Positions 30,484 to 41,903 of a stretch of DNA of 64,000 nt are shown here, in pieces. The translations under genes and the position numbers were made by a program. A model generated the notes under the pieces. The model ran no database searches and was not told the DNA's origin. It saw only the letters and a program-made list of their open reading frames with translations. This DNA comes from Sorghum bicolor (lineage: Eukaryota > Streptophyta > Magnoliopsida > Poales > Poaceae). Location of the stretch: positions 5,705,306 to 5,769,305 of the forward strand of contig NC_012876.2 in assembly GCF_000003195.3 (NCBI RefSeq), given 5' to 3'. The stretch's first letter is position 1. Every line of letters starts with the position of its first letter.

Positions 30484-32890
30484 GTTGATAGGGTTGAGAA
30501 AGGTTGTGGCAACGTGCCTCTAGACATAGAAGGGGGAGACGGAGAGAAGACCTTAAGTGAAGCTGAGAAGACATTTATTTGTTGGCGCAAGCGCTTCATA
30601 ATTATTTCTCAACATAGGTTTGTGTGTGATTTTACTTCTTATATTATTTATTATGTATTGAAATTAAAAAAAAGTTTTCTCACAAAACTTGTAATTGTTT
30701 TCTTTGCAGGGACTCCTCCAACCTAAGTCCAGTTCTCTCCCCAGCGCATCATAGTGCTGTGGGCGGTGACAATGTTGGGTCTCCTCCAACACCTGCGGCG
30801 GCCACACCGACCCCGCCACCGCCTCCACCATGGTCTCCACCTCCTCCACCGAGGTCTCCAACTCCTCCACCGCGTTCTCCAACGCTGAAAAGATCGGCCC
30901 CACCACCTCCACCGCCTGCACCGCCCTCTCCAAAGAGTGCACGGTCGGTCCCCTCACCTCCAAAGCGAGGTAGTCAGAAGCGGTCCGCCTAAGAACGACC
31001 GAAGTCATCGGTCCCACCTCCAAAGAAGGCTACCTCAGCAAAGAGAGCTAAGACGCCAGAAAAATTACCTTACGAAAAGAGTGAAGAGGAGGTAATTGTT
31101 ACATCCAAAGCTGAGGTGAAACAGTTTTTTGATAAATTGAAGGAGGATAAAAAAACGGCTAAACCCAGAAAAGCCGTACTTTTATGTAAAGCCATCGGAA
31201 CTGAGGCAGAAGGTGGCGGACCAGCAAAAGAAGCAACGCGAAGCTCAGAAAAAGCCAGCACTTTCGGACTATGAGCGGTCTCTGGTCAAGTCTTCACAGC
31301 CTAGAAAGAGAGTAGGAAAGGGGGTCCCACAGCTCGGAGAAGTATCAAAACCGGTGCCCCCTTTGATTGTGCCAAATCAATACGGCTCAAATGAAGACTT
31401 GATGTCAAAGAAATCTTTAGTGTTGTCTGAGCTAGACTCGCTTGAGCGTTACTTTGGACAGAGCGGTTTAAATATGGAAGAAATTGCCGCCATTCTTGGA
31501 TGCCAAACATTTGAAAAAGCTGAGGTAGTTGATCAATGGAGGGCAAGATATGAACCGGGCAGAAGTCTATTCGACCCTCAGCGTTTACATGAGCTCGGCA
31601 CACAAATGTTTGCAATAAACAAATGGTGCATTGAGCCGTCTAAAAGGGGAGAGAATTGGATTTCTGTTCGTATTAGACAACATCACTACTTCCGTGGAGA
31701 TGACCTCATATACGTGCAGTTCGAAGAATTGCACCAATTATGTCACCTCGACGCTCTCGACAAATCTCTTGTCAGCTGCTTTTGTCTGTAAGTATATTTT
31801 TCTTTTTATTATACTTCTAACTGCTTTAATTACATGTATATAATCCTTACACACTTTGGATTTGTATGTATATATGCAGGCACCAAATGAGAGAGCTCAA
31901 AATCAGAAATGACAATAGTATTGGGTTCGTTGACCCTTATATTGTTTTCAAAGCTCCGCAGAAAGTGTGGATAGCAGCTCATGAGACAGAAGTCTGCACC
32001 AATCTTATGAGGTTCTTTGTGAACCAAAAAGAAAAACAAAAAATACTCTTCCCCTTCAACTTCGAGTGAGTTATATAGTTATTAAGTGCATGTATATTTT
32101 ATTTTAATAATTATTACTCGAGACAAGTTTTATATAGTTATATATAGGCCTGACTATATATATGTGCGTGTAAACAGCTTTCACTGGATACTCATGGTCA
32201 TTGAAATTCCCAAGAACCGGTTGATAATCTTTGACTCAATGAGAAAACCACAAGAAAATTATCAACAAATGGTAAACATTATTCAAATGTACGTAATGTC
32301 GATCTCAGCTAGAAGAATATCATAATATGAATCTGTAATTATTAGTTCACGATCCACAATGGTTGTGTGTAGGGTTTGGGAAAGATTCATTGACCGTGAA
32401 CATCTCAGTGGATGTAAAGCGCCGCTTAACATAATACATCCACAAGTAAGTTCTACTAGCTAGCAAACTTTCGCTAACTTTTAGCCTTCTTATTATCGTG
32501 GTCGTGAATATTATATATATATATATATCGTACAGTGGTGTTTAAGACAAGAAGGGGAAAACAATCTATGTGCATATTACGTGTGCAAATTCATGATGGC
32601 ACAAGTCAATCAAACACCTACAGAGACGCTCAGAGTACGTTACATGTCTCTTTTTATTATCTCCTGAATTATATTGAATAACTTAGATAACTAATACCTT
32701 TTTTATTTATTTCAAATTAAAGACGGAATGGTTGAGAGAAAAGGTCATACAAAAAGACCGAATCAAAGCTATCCAAGAGACGATAGCAGGATTTCTCCGC
32801 GAGCAAGTGATCAATCCAAACGGCGAGTTTCACTTCAACGGCAACGAAACTCTTATTCCAAACAATGATGATCATTTGTATCGTTTGTAG
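30484..32890 (+). pseudogene. CACTA second ORF: proline-rich region and Ulp1-like protease
   Basis: After the deletion scar come a short conserved block (SEAEKTFICWRKRF, 30559-30602), an intron, and a proline-rich exon (30759-30990) with a stop at its end. A lysine-rich region and a globular part follow (31213-31790, NPEEIAAILG-like). From about 31881 several short exons encode a C48 (Ulp1/SENP-like) peptidase: the histidine in FHWILMVIEI (near 32180), the aspartate in IIFDSM (near 32230), and the cysteine in ENNLCAYYVC (near 32562). The last exon ends with TAG at 32888-32890. Ulp1-like domains are common in second ORFs of plant CACTA elements; their role in transposition is not known. The C-terminal exons look better preserved than the rest. 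Confidence 0.7.
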
Positions 32891-33175
32891 ACATTGGGAG
32901 AAAAAACTCTATGTATATATGTGTTACGAATTTTGTACATATAAAACTATATATATATAAAGTTTTTTACATATCTATTTAATTTTTGATGTGGCCTATT
33001 CATTTTATTATGGGCAAAGCTTAATTATTAAGCTAAGTCTATAATTTTCATTTATATATGCTTAATATGCGTGTAATATAAATATATTATTGTATCAGCA
33101 AAAACATGTATTGAAAACCTATTATTATTATATAAAAACAATAAACAGAACCGAAGAAGTGAAAAAAAAAGAAAC

Positions 33176-33384
33176 CCTTTAACACCGGTTGGTAATACCA
33201 ACCGGTGTTAAGGGGGGGCTTTAGCCCCGGTTCCCCGAACCGAGACTAAAGGGTGGGCCTTTAGTCTCGGAAGGGCAGCACCGGCTCGGGAACCCGCCTT
33301 TAGTCCCGGAAGGGCAGCACCGGCTCGGAAACCGGGGCAACAGACCGTTCCCGACCGGTGCTAATGCCTAATCCTGCAGCATTG
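33176..33384 (+). repeat. CACTA right terminus with subterminal motifs
   Basis: Inverted motifs AACACCGGTTGGTA / TACCAACCGGTGTT (33181-33210) are followed by TTTAGTCCCGGAAGGGCAGCACCGG in two copies and by GACCGGTGCTAATGCCT. The terminal CTGCAGCATTG is a decayed version of the inverse of the left end. The TAT directly after 33384 matches the duplicate on the left. Confidence 0.7.
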
Positions 33385-33387
33385 TAT

Positions 33388-34142
33388 GTTGACGATTACG
33401 ATGACTTCATACTGTAGAAAATCAAAGCTTGTGGATTGTGGTTGTCGCTGCCAAAATGAACAAAAAACCACTAATAATTAATTCAGGATTTATTTTTTTT
33501 CTTGGAAATTGATAACCCTAGCCATGGAAATAAGAAATTCTGAAACAAGAAAGCCTTTAGTCCCACCTTGATTGTGAACGTGGAGGTAGCCATGTTTGCA
33601 GGAAAATTGATAACCCTAGTCTCTCTTTGACCAATAAAAAATTCTGAAATTTCCAGGAAAATCTCAAAGGCCTACATGTTTGCAAAAAGGGGAGTGGAAA
33701 ACCTTTAGTCCGACCTTGTAGCCATGTTTAAATATGAAAGTCCTCTTCACTTTGTCATGTCTATTGTGAGGAGGGGAAAGAAAGCCCACACATGCTCGTT
33801 CGCTTGTCTCTCCTCGCCTTGGCAAGACAGGGCGGGGAAAAGGGAGCATGCCATTAAATCCTAACATATATACACTCCTATGGGGAGTTGATGCTAGGAC
33901 CTGATGTGCTACTAAAGCTCTTTGTAACTACTGGGCTACAGACTCTTTCGCTTAAGTAGTCAAGTTAAGATCAGCAAAATTGGCTTATACAACATGGGTT
34001 GAAAAATTAATGGAACAGTGATAAGAGCAAGTACATCAATTGTCTTATAGCCAAACTAATTAATGTTTTTTCTTATATGAAAGAGAGAAGAAAGAAGAGA
34101 GCTCTATGGAAGCATAGACATTGGAGACTTCAGATAGAAGTG
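33388..34142. other. Intergenic sequence, no gene
   Basis: There is no recognisable gene. The phrase GAAAATTGATAACCCTAG occurs twice (near 33506 and 33601), as do CTTTAGTCC.ACCTTG and GTAGCCATGTTT, which suggests an old local duplication of about 100-150 bp. The rest is unremarkable. Confidence 0.4.
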
Positions 34143-34147
34143 TATGT

Positions 34148-34570
34148 TGTTGAACTCAACCCCGTGCACACTTGAATCATGATGTAATTAAGTTAGTTCC
34201 ATGTTCATGTTTACATTCCACATTTAGCTAGCTGCTGCATGTTTGTAACAAACGGTGTAGCGCTCGAACCGTGATGCGTTCATGGTGCGGTGACTAAGTC
34301 TCTCACCACGCACATATGAAAAAAAATGTCCTCGCGCTTCAGCGGGCATGGTGCAGCGTGCGTGCGCGTGGCGGGGATCTCGGATCACAAGTTGTAAGCA
34401 CCGTTAAATAAAAGGAATAAAGAAAGCCTGGAGAGACTGCGACATTGTGCGGCAGAAACTTGTTCTCTCGTGTGTGTGCGTGAACCGTGAGCGACGTCGT
34501 GCGAGGAGAGCGAACGTCGGTGAGTCGAAGATCGCCGTCGTGCTGACCACTTAGGCAGTCGGCGCCAACA
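34148..34570 (+). repeat. 5' LTR of the copia element
   Basis: It pairs with 37804-38211 over TGAATCATGATGTAATTAAG, ACATTCCACATTTAGCTAGC and the end GGCGCCAACA. It is longer than its partner because of indels near 34230-34320. Confidence 0.85.
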
Positions 34571-34592
34571 ACAAGTATCGGAGCCGAGTTGC

Positions 34593-35739
34593 ATGTTCTA
34601 TGGTGGCTCGGTGAGCTCGCCATGTGAACCACCTCGCAAGAAGTTTGTCGTTCGACCAAGGTCACTGGCGCCATCGATGGAGATGAGCGGCACGAGCACA
34701 TCAGCGTTATCGACGTCAAGCGGGTCGGTGCATGGAGTTCGGGAGGGCTCCTTGATGTGGCTGATGCTCACCTGCTCCAATTACGTGGAGTGGGCAACAC
34801 CGATGAAGTGCAACTTCGAGATCTTGGAAGTATGGGAGGTGATCGAACCAAGAGGCCAAGGTGTGAAAAGAACTCAAGATCGCCAGGCCATAGGCGGACT
34901 TCTCTGGTCCATTCCTCAGGAGATGTGGCAAATGTTTGGCGAGAAGAAGATCATCAAGGAGGCGTGGCAAGCGATGAAGAACATGCACGTCAGTGCCGAA
35001 TGTGTGCAGGAAGCCAACGCTCAGCGCCTGCTCCAAGAATTTGAGAATATCTCATTCAAGGCCGGCGAGACCGTGGACGAGTTTGCTCTCTGTACCAACG
35101 CCCTGGCATCAGATCTGCGTACATTTGGGGTGACGATCGATGATTCCCGGGTGGTCAAGAAGATGCTACGGGTCCTACCTCACTGCTACATCCAGATCAC
35201 GATTTCCATCGAGACATTACTTGACGTTCGAGGAGCTCGTTGGGCGGTTGAAGATGGCTGAAGATCAGGTCGCCGTCGAGAACGTCACTGACAAGGCGGG
35301 TAAGCTATTACTCTCGGAGGAGGATTGGGTGTCGAGATACCATCATTGACTCCTGTCGGAGTTGTCTTCATCAACTCGAGGCGAGAAGAAGTCTGGGACA
35401 TCTCCGGGCAAAGCCAATTATGGAGGCGGTGGCCATGGCGAGAAGAAGGAACCAGGCACTGTCAAGCTGACCTCCATGGGCACGCCAAGAAGAAAAGGGC
35501 GGTGCCACAACTGTGGCATCTATGGCCACTGGCAGGAAGACTGCAAGAAGCCCAAGGAGGAGGCGCATCACGTCAAGGCGGACACCAAACAGGCACCGCT
35601 TCTGCTCGCCATGGTGAACATCATACATGTCATGGGGCATGACGTCGAGCCTCCGATCGCGCGCGTGATGCACCAAGTCGTGCACCTAAATGAGAAAAAA
35701 GTGTACCCTGAAGATCGTGATGAGGACCATGACATCTAG
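34593..35739 (+). pseudogene. Copia gag with zinc knuckle, frameshifted
   Basis: An open frame at 34593-35261 shows the copia gag-polypeptide family pattern (YVEWATPMKCNFE, AWQAMKNMHVSAECVQEANAQRLLQEF, FKAGETVDEFALCTNAL, RVLPHCYIQITISIETLL). After frameshifts the second part (35362-35739) has a zinc knuckle CHNCGIYGHWQEDC (C-x2-C-x4-H-x4-C) and a lysine-rich environment. TAG at 35737-35739 precedes the protease. Not functional as it stands. Confidence 0.8.
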
Positions 35740-37830
35740 GTTCTCGACACGGGTGCCAGCAACCACATGATAGGGCGCTAGGAGGCTCTTGCATCCTCAG
35801 ACACATCGGTGCATGGAACATGTGCTTCGGTGATGGCTCTCTCATCGAGATCGAAGGCATCAGATTGTTCATGCTCCAGACCAAGAAGGATAGGCATAAG
35901 GTACTCACAGAAGTTTATTTTATTCCTAAGTTGAAAAGCAATATTGTGAGCTTAGGCCAATTGGAGGAGGGTGGCTGCAAAATCGTAATATAAGAGGGGT
36001 ACTGCAATGTGTTCGACGTCGAGCGGTCACTGCTGGCGTGAGCAACCCAGGGTGAAGAACCGTCTGTACCTGTGCTCAAGATGCAGTTATCTGCTCCCGT
36101 CTGTCTTATGGCGAAGGCAGATGATGTGACCAGGCTGTGGCACGACAGATATGGCCATCTCAATTTAGGGCACTCAGAGGGCTAGGTGCCAAGAGAATGG
36201 TGGAGGGTGTGCCAATGCTGGACAGAGTGGAAGAATTTTGTGATGGGTGCGCTTTGGGAAAGCAGTAGAGGCAGCCATTTCCTCAAGTGGCAAATTACCG
36301 TGCAAAGAAGCAGCTGGATTTGGTTCACACCGATTTGTGTGGACAGATCAGACCAAAAATACCAAGTGGAAAGAACTATTTTTTGCTCATTGTTGATGAC
36401 TACAGTCGGTATATGTGGATTGAATTACTGATAGCAAAAGATGAAGCCTTGAAGTGTTTCAAGCGAGTCAAGACAATGGCAGAAACTGAGTATGGTGGAA
36501 AGCTTCGTGCTTTTCGCAGTGATCGTGGTGGAAAGCTTCGTGCTTTTCGCAGTGATCGTGGTGGAGAGTTGCCCAAAGTCAGTGGTCGAGCAACACCAGA
36601 TCAAGTGCCGGTTCAAATCAACCCACACCACCAGGACAAGCAATTGAGTTTGCAACACCACCCACTGGAGGTTCAGTGGATTTAGAGGGAGTGCCAATGA
36701 GATTCAGATTTCAGAACACTAGACATCTTGAATGACACAACTGATGAGATCCACAATTTTGAATACAGTGGCTTGTGCTATCTAACTGCAGGAGAGCTTA
36801 GGAGTGTGGAGGAGGCACTTACTAAACAATGTTGGAGGGAAGCTATGATGACTGAGATGAATTCAATTCAGGTCAACAAGACTTGGGAGCTATCAGCTCC
36901 GCGATCAGGCCACAAAGCCATTGGGCTCAAATGGGTTTTCAAAGTAAAGAAAGATCCAGATGGAAACATCACAAAGTACAAGGCTAGATTGGTGGCAAGG
37001 GGATATGCTCAGCGTGAGGGGGTGGATTTTGATGAGGTTTTTGCCCCAGTAGCAAGGATTGAAACTATCAGGTTGCTAATTGCCTTGGCTGCACAACAGG
37101 GTTGGCAAGTGCATCACATGGATGTCAAGTCGGCATTTCTGAATGGTGATCTGAGGGAGGAGGTGTATGTATAGCAGCCTCCTGGATTTGTTGTAAATGG
37201 TAGCAGTGAGAAGGTGGTCAAACTGAAAAATGCAATGTATGGACTTCGACAGGCTCCAAGAGCCTGGAATCCAAAGTTGGACAGTGAGTTACTGCAATGT
37301 ATGGGCAACAGTCAAGCAAATTCTTAGGTAACATATCTGGTACAGTGAATTATGGCTGCATTTACAGAAAGCAAGGAACATCTGAATCAAAGTTGATTGG
37401 GTTCATGATAGTGATCTCGCTGGAGACATTGATGATAGAAAAAGTACTAGTGGATCAGTGTTCCTGCTTGGGACAAGCTTTTGTGACTTGGGTGTCTCAG
37501 ATGCGAAGAGTGGTAGCCTTATCATCTTGTGAAGTCGAGTACATTGCTAGTGCAAATACAGCATGTCAGGGTATTTGGCTTAGCAGGTTTCTGGGTGAAC
37601 TGCTAGGTGTCCAGGCACCAAAGGTGAAACTGCTGGTCGACAACAAATCAGCGATTGCTCTAAGCAAGAATCCAGTATGCCATGACAGGAGCAAACACAT
37701 AGATACACGATATCATTTCATTCGTGACTGTGTGGACAGAGGTGAAGTCGACATTGATCATGTGGAGCGTCGTCGGGGTGCAGTGGGATTAGGGGGGGTG
37801 AAATGTGAACTCAATCCCGTGCGCACTTGA
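35740..37830 (+). pseudogene. Copia protease, integrase, RT and RNase H remnants
   Basis: The protease motif LDTGASNHM lies at about 35743-35770 and is followed by a stop. A GAG-pre-integrase block (LWHDRYGHLNLGH) is near 36138. Integrase follows at 36287-36580 with two of its acidic residues (HTDLCG, FRSDRGG) and then a deletion. RT comes at 36728-37240 ([53 protein letters not shown]) with a TAG at 37172-37174. RT is cut after [11 protein letters not shown], so the catalytic YxDD region is missing. The RNase H end is at 37475-37740 (SSCEVEYIA, LLVDNKSAIALSKNP, KHIDTRYHFIRD). It is clearly dead. Confidence 0.82.
36496..36561 (+). repeat. 33-bp tandem duplication in the copia integrase
   Basis: GGTGGAAAGCTTCGTGCTTT and the following 13 bases occur twice in a row without change, doubling the 11 residues around FRSDRGG. 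The absence of differences suggests that the duplication is more recent than the general decay of the element. Confidence 0.85.
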
Positions 37831-38211
37831 ATCATGATGTAATTAAGTTAGTTGCATCTTCATGTTTACATTCCACATTTAGCTAGCTGCTGCATGTTTG
37901 TAACAAACAGTGGTGACTAAGTCTCTCGCCACGCACGCATGTTTGTAGATGCACGTACTTAAGGTAGAAGGTTTAGGATGATCACTGTCCCCACGCTTCA
38001 GGCCGGCATGGCGTAGCGTGCGCGGGCGTGGCGGGGATCTCTGATCATGAGTTGTAAGCACCGTTGAATAAAAGGATCAAAGAAAGCCTGGAGGCAGAAA
38101 CTTGTTCTCTTGTGTGCGTGCGTGAACTGTGAGTGACGTGCGAGGAGACCGAACGCCAGTGAGTCGAAGATCACCGTCGTGTGCTGACCACTCCGGCAGC
38201 CGGCGCCAACA
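37804..38211 (+). repeat. 3' LTR of the copia element
   Basis: It starts TGTGAACTCAATCCCGTGCG directly after the purine tract and ends GCCGGCGCCAACA. The target duplicate TATGT follows. Confidence 0.85.
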
Positions 38212-38287
38212 TATGTGAGGATGAACAGAAAAGAAAATATAAGACATGGTACCACATAATAATAAAAAACTTTTGTATAGAAAAATA

Positions 38288-38404
38288 CTCACTCTGTTCC
38301 AAATTATAAGTCGTTTTAACTTTTATAATACATTTATTTTACTATACATCTAGATATAATAAACCAAAAAAGTCAAAGGGACTTATAATTTAGAATAGAG
38401 GGAG
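38288..38404. mobile_element. Stowaway-type MITE
   Basis: This is a 117-bp element with inverted ends: CTCACTCTGTTCCAAATTAT at the left, and at the right the inverse of CTCCCTCTATTCTAAATTAT. It is flanked by TA (38286-38287 and 38405-38406), the Tc1/mariner-type target. The length and the CTCCCTCCGTTCC-like end are typical of grass Stowaway elements. It is non-coding. Confidence 0.88.
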
Positions 38405-38959
38405 TAGAAGACAATCATTATATAACTTGGTTCACTAGTGCAGGACGGGGCAGTTGTCCCGTTGGGAACCCCCTTCAATCCCGGTTTCCCAACTGGGACA
38501 TCGATTCCAGGATTAAAGACCCATCCTTTAGTCCTGAGTCATGGAACCCGAACTAAAGGTGGACCTGTCCTGGTTGGTTTTTGATACAAACCATGACTAA
38601 AAGGTTTGCGCCCAAAGTGATCCTGGGCCGCCACGTAGCACACCTTCAGTCTCGGTTGGTGTTACAAACCGGGACTAAAGGTATATCTTGTTTTTTTTTG
38701 TTTTCTTTTCATTTCATTATTTATTTTGGTTTTAAAATAGGTTTTCGAATACGCATTCTACACCTCTAATCTATGTGTATACGCGCGCATATTATGATAA
38801 TATATTTCAAGTATTATACAATTAAAGTATGAAACTATATATTACATGCATTGATGGAGCAAGATATATGTATATATACATAAATACTAACGTAAAATAT
38901 GAAATATACAAAAGCTTGCATTCTATATGCATGTCCATCGGATAACATTCAATCTGAAT

Positions 38960-39460
38960 TAATTATCATCTATCTTCGGCGGTCGGGTATAGCAATTTCT
39001 TGTGATCCTCTAGCATGCACTCGAACTTGATCTTGTCGTTTTTACTTTTGCATTCTCTCTGTGCATCACGAATAGCATCACCAAGATCATCCGAGTGCTC
39101 ATCTTGTACCGCTACCTCTTCTTCAAGTTTTTGGAATGAAATATCATTTAAAAAGGAACAATATTCAGCAATAATATCGTCATGGTCCAATTATTCTTCT
39201 CCATCTTCTTTCATCATAAACCCGCTTTCTCCATGCTTGGTTTAATAAATATAGTTTGGCATGAAACCCGACTTAAATAAGTGTAAATGTAGAGTCCTTA
39301 CACTAGCATATTCTGTCAAATTCTTACATATGGCACATGGACAGCACACGAAACCACCCTGCTTATTTGTCGGCCACACATAAAATGCATACCATCAATG
39401 AACTCTTGGGAGCGACAATCAACGTTATACATCCAATTCCATGATCTCATCTACATTTAC
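38960..39460 (-). pseudogene. CACTA transposase N-terminal remnant
   Basis: Reading leftwards, WMYNVDCRSQEF (near 39440) starts the transposase-associated domain, which is then frameshifted. The acidic linker and DAIRDAQRECKS ... ECMLEDHKKLLYPTAED (39190-38966) match the same stretch of the TNP2 fragment at 29568-30476 (DAIRDAQRECES ... ERMLEDHRKSLYPTAEE). This is the best evidence that the two CACTA elements belong to one family. Confidence 0.75.
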
Positions 39461-39599
39461 ATGACATAACATATGAAAACCTTGAACATAATAACTAGTT
39501 AAATTACACTACTTGCATGACACCAAAAGTCTGCTAAATTTAATAAAGACTTTCTACAATGTAAATGCTCGCAACTAGCATTATACAAAGTAAGCCTAA

Positions 39600-39957
39600 A
39601 ATAAACTTCAGCGGCAAAATGATTTCATTCGTCTGATCAACATCGATGGTCTTCTTCTACTGGCTCACTGTCTCATTAGTTGTAATAGCCGCATGCGCAA
39701 GAGATTTTTGCACGTGCTCAACATAGTCTTCCTCCCAGTACCAGCCTTGACATCCAGTACCCTCACACTAAAATTAGAACAAATAAATAAGAACTTATAG
39801 AAGATATGTGACAAAAATAACTCACATTGCAATCTAGACACTTATAGAAGATACGACCTTTGTTGGGACACTTCTTCTTCACTCGGCACTTCATCATAAT
39901 CTTTTCCTCACACTCACCGCACCAGTGAGAGGAAGGTCTGGCCTCATTCACTTTCAA
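39600..39957 (-). pseudogene. CACTA GRF zinc-finger / membrane protein exons
   Basis: The first exon (39957 leftwards) reads CGECEEKIMMKCR and GRIFYKCLDCN, a GRF-type zinc finger, up to a GTGAGT donor at about 39824. After an intron ending in TTTTAG, the next exon (from about 39770) reads CEGTGCQGWYWEEDYVEHV. It then meets a stop before a hydrophobic tail. The arrangement is the same as in the large CACTA element, where a retrotransposon splits the first exon. Confidence 0.65.
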
Positions 39958-40775
39958 ACCTGATGAGAGGCCGAGGAATCGAAAGCATGCAGCTGCTATC
40001 TACTATCTATATTCATTTTTAATTTGTAAACTTCTATAAATTCCTCGGTTTCTAAACAAAACAAATTATAAAGGACCCTTAAAATCCTCTATTTCTCTAG
40101 ATACATAAATCATGAAATGTGGTATACATACTAGCAGAAAAAGGTGTATACTAATTTTGATGAACTAATTTAAGCTTCATTCATCCAAATCAAGTGATTT
40201 TGAGTTCAAATGTTGCACAAAAATAATAATAATAAATCCACCATAAATTTCACATATATCTAGATCACAAAATGAGATATGCTACACTAATAAATCATGA
40301 GAGGATGAACTTAGTAACCTTTACAACCAAAGAATTGAAGGGAGAGTAGTCTTGTGATGGCCAAACATGAACAAAGATGAAGCAAGAAACTGTGAGTTCG
40401 ATGGCTCGGACTGGAGGAAGAAAAAGATTCAGGGTATATAACCAGGGACCTTTAGTCCCGATTTCGGTTCCCAACCGAGACTAAACATAGCTTTTTAGTC
40501 CCAGTTGGATCCGCAAACCGGGACTAAATCTTTAGTCCCGGTTGGGAAGCGCAACCGACATTAAATAATGACCTTTAGTCCCGGTTGGTTATACCGTTCG
40601 GGACTAAATATGCCCTACGGCAAAAGCATGCAACCAAAGCCGTTGGGCAGATGATTTTAGTCGCAGTGGGTATCTCAAACCGGGAATAATTCTCCATTTC
40701 GTCCCGGAAGCTAAAATTGTCGAGACCAAAGCTAAAATCCAATGCGGATCAAAAGTCTGTTCTCTAATAGTGGTT

Positions 40776-41903
40776 TTCATAATTTGACTTATACTTAAGA
40801 ACTTGGCTATATATTATTGACCTTGCTCTAACCAAGGTGCGAAGCGCACTGAGAGAAGTGTGTGTTGCACTAAAAAAAAGGATGTGATGCGTGTGGTGCT
40901 GCCTGATATGATGACTGAGAGAAGTAAATGCGTTGCCTTTAAAAAAGAGAGACATAACTTTTGCATTGGATAATATATAGTTTCGCAACAATGAGTGAAT
41001 AAGTAAGACAAAGAATAAAGTTTCTAATCCAAAATGTGCACTCAAAGAAATCTTCCATCAGACGGACGTTTTTGACAAGGCAAACTTTCGCATGGGGACT
41101 AATTCTTAATCGTGTAACTACAATATACGGCACAATTATACCATAACACGTACTCAAGTAGCCTCGATCCAATGTGAATCTTTTTTTTTCTGAATCAGTC
41201 AAAACCTGTTAATAGCAACAAATCATCGGTCAGTAAATTGTGTTGACAACTAAAACGATCGGAGAGTTGAAGATGAATTTAAAAACACATGCAAAGAGAA
41301 ACGGACAAAAAGGATCAAATTTGGCCTGATGTTGGCATATTTGCAACATCTTGGAAAAAAACGGCCTAAACTAGTATTGCAAACTGGCCCAGGTCCTTTA
41401 GACACTCATCTATCTCATGGAAAACTTGTAAATTGTGTATGAAAAAGGTTTACTACTAGAATAAGGTCATCCATTATGAGAGGATCATTACCGATTGAGT
41501 ATCAAATGGAGAAAAAAACATATTTACTATAGCTTTTACCCTATCTTTTTGCACCTACTACTATCCCTGTTGTGTGGCTGGTGGTCCAACAGCGGCGAAG
41601 CTCTAGAACGGTCAAGCCGGTTATGAAACCCCATCACCATTGGGCACCCCGATGGGGTCCCTCCTAGTCATGTAGGGTTTCGGGTCTCCAAAGACCTGGT
41701 TGATGTGTCTTGTTTAGTTGTTTATTGCGCGCTCCCATCGAGGCGCCTCCTCTGACGACGTGTCTTGTGTATATATCACATTGCTGGAGGTATCAGGTAA
41801 ATCGTTCGTTTGTGAACACACTGTTAGGCGATGACCGACTAAAAGTCGGTCAGGCTGATATTTGATCTGTTCTACCAAATGATCTAGCTTCTTGGTAGTG
41901 TGG
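40776..41903. other. Intergenic sequence, no gene
   Basis: AT-rich sequence runs to about 41540. A more GC-balanced stretch (41570-41830) follows with no protein that I recognise; short minus-strand frames there are not supported. The stretch ends at the target site TGATC of the solo LTR. Confidence 0.4.

Larger units (their letters stand above)
5979..33384 (+). mobile_element. CACTA (En/Spm-type) transposon, split by nested retrotransposons
   Basis: The left end is CACTACTACAGAACGAGGCA. The right end at 33384 (AATGCCTAATCCTGCAGCATTG) is a decayed inverse of it. Both sides carry the target duplication TAT (5976-5978 and 33385-33387). Subterminal repeats of TTTAGCACCGGTTCG and its inverse fill 6065-6265, and related ones lie at 33176-33365. 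Without the nested 22.2 kb the element is about 5.2 kb. In order it codes for a GRF zinc-finger/membrane exon, the N-terminal part of a TNP2 transposase, and a proline-rich protein with a C-terminal Ulp1-like protease. The middle of TNP2, including its catalytic core, is deleted, so it cannot move on its own. A related deleted copy lies at 38433-40772. Confidence 0.85.
34148..38211 (+). mobile_element. Ty1-copia LTR retrotransposon, decayed
   Basis: The LTRs are at 34148-34570 and 37804-38211 (TGTTGAACTC / TGTGAACTC ... GGCGCCAACA). The target duplication TATGT is at 34143-34147 and 38212-38216. Directly after the 5' LTR lies ACAAGTATCGGAGCCGAG, a decayed initiator-Met-type primer site. The purine tract AGGGGGGGTGAAA precedes the 3' LTR. 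The order gag, protease, integrase, RT, RNase H is that of Ty1-copia. The LTRs differ by many substitutions and several indels, and the coding region has frameshifts and internal deletions, so it is older than the gypsy elements. Confidence 0.88.
38433..40772 (-). mobile_element. Second CACTA transposon, internally deleted
   Basis: The ends are CACTAGTGCAGGACGGGGC and, on the other strand, CACTATTAGAGAACAGAC. The target duplication GTT is at 38430-38432 and 40773-40775. Subterminal motifs TTTAGTCCCGGTTGG and its inverse occur several times at 38455-38690 and 40440-40690. The coding relics read on the minus strand and match the larger CACTA element: GRF finger exon, WYWEED exon, and transposase-associated domain with ILEDHK-like block. 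The 2.34-kb length and the missing TNP2 core and Ulp1 part make it non-autonomous. Confidence 0.85.

Noticed and set aside
30759..30992. Host extensin-like proline-rich gene
   Set aside because: The Pro-rich stretch is a standard part of the second ORF of CACTA elements and sits between transposase and Ulp1-like exons.
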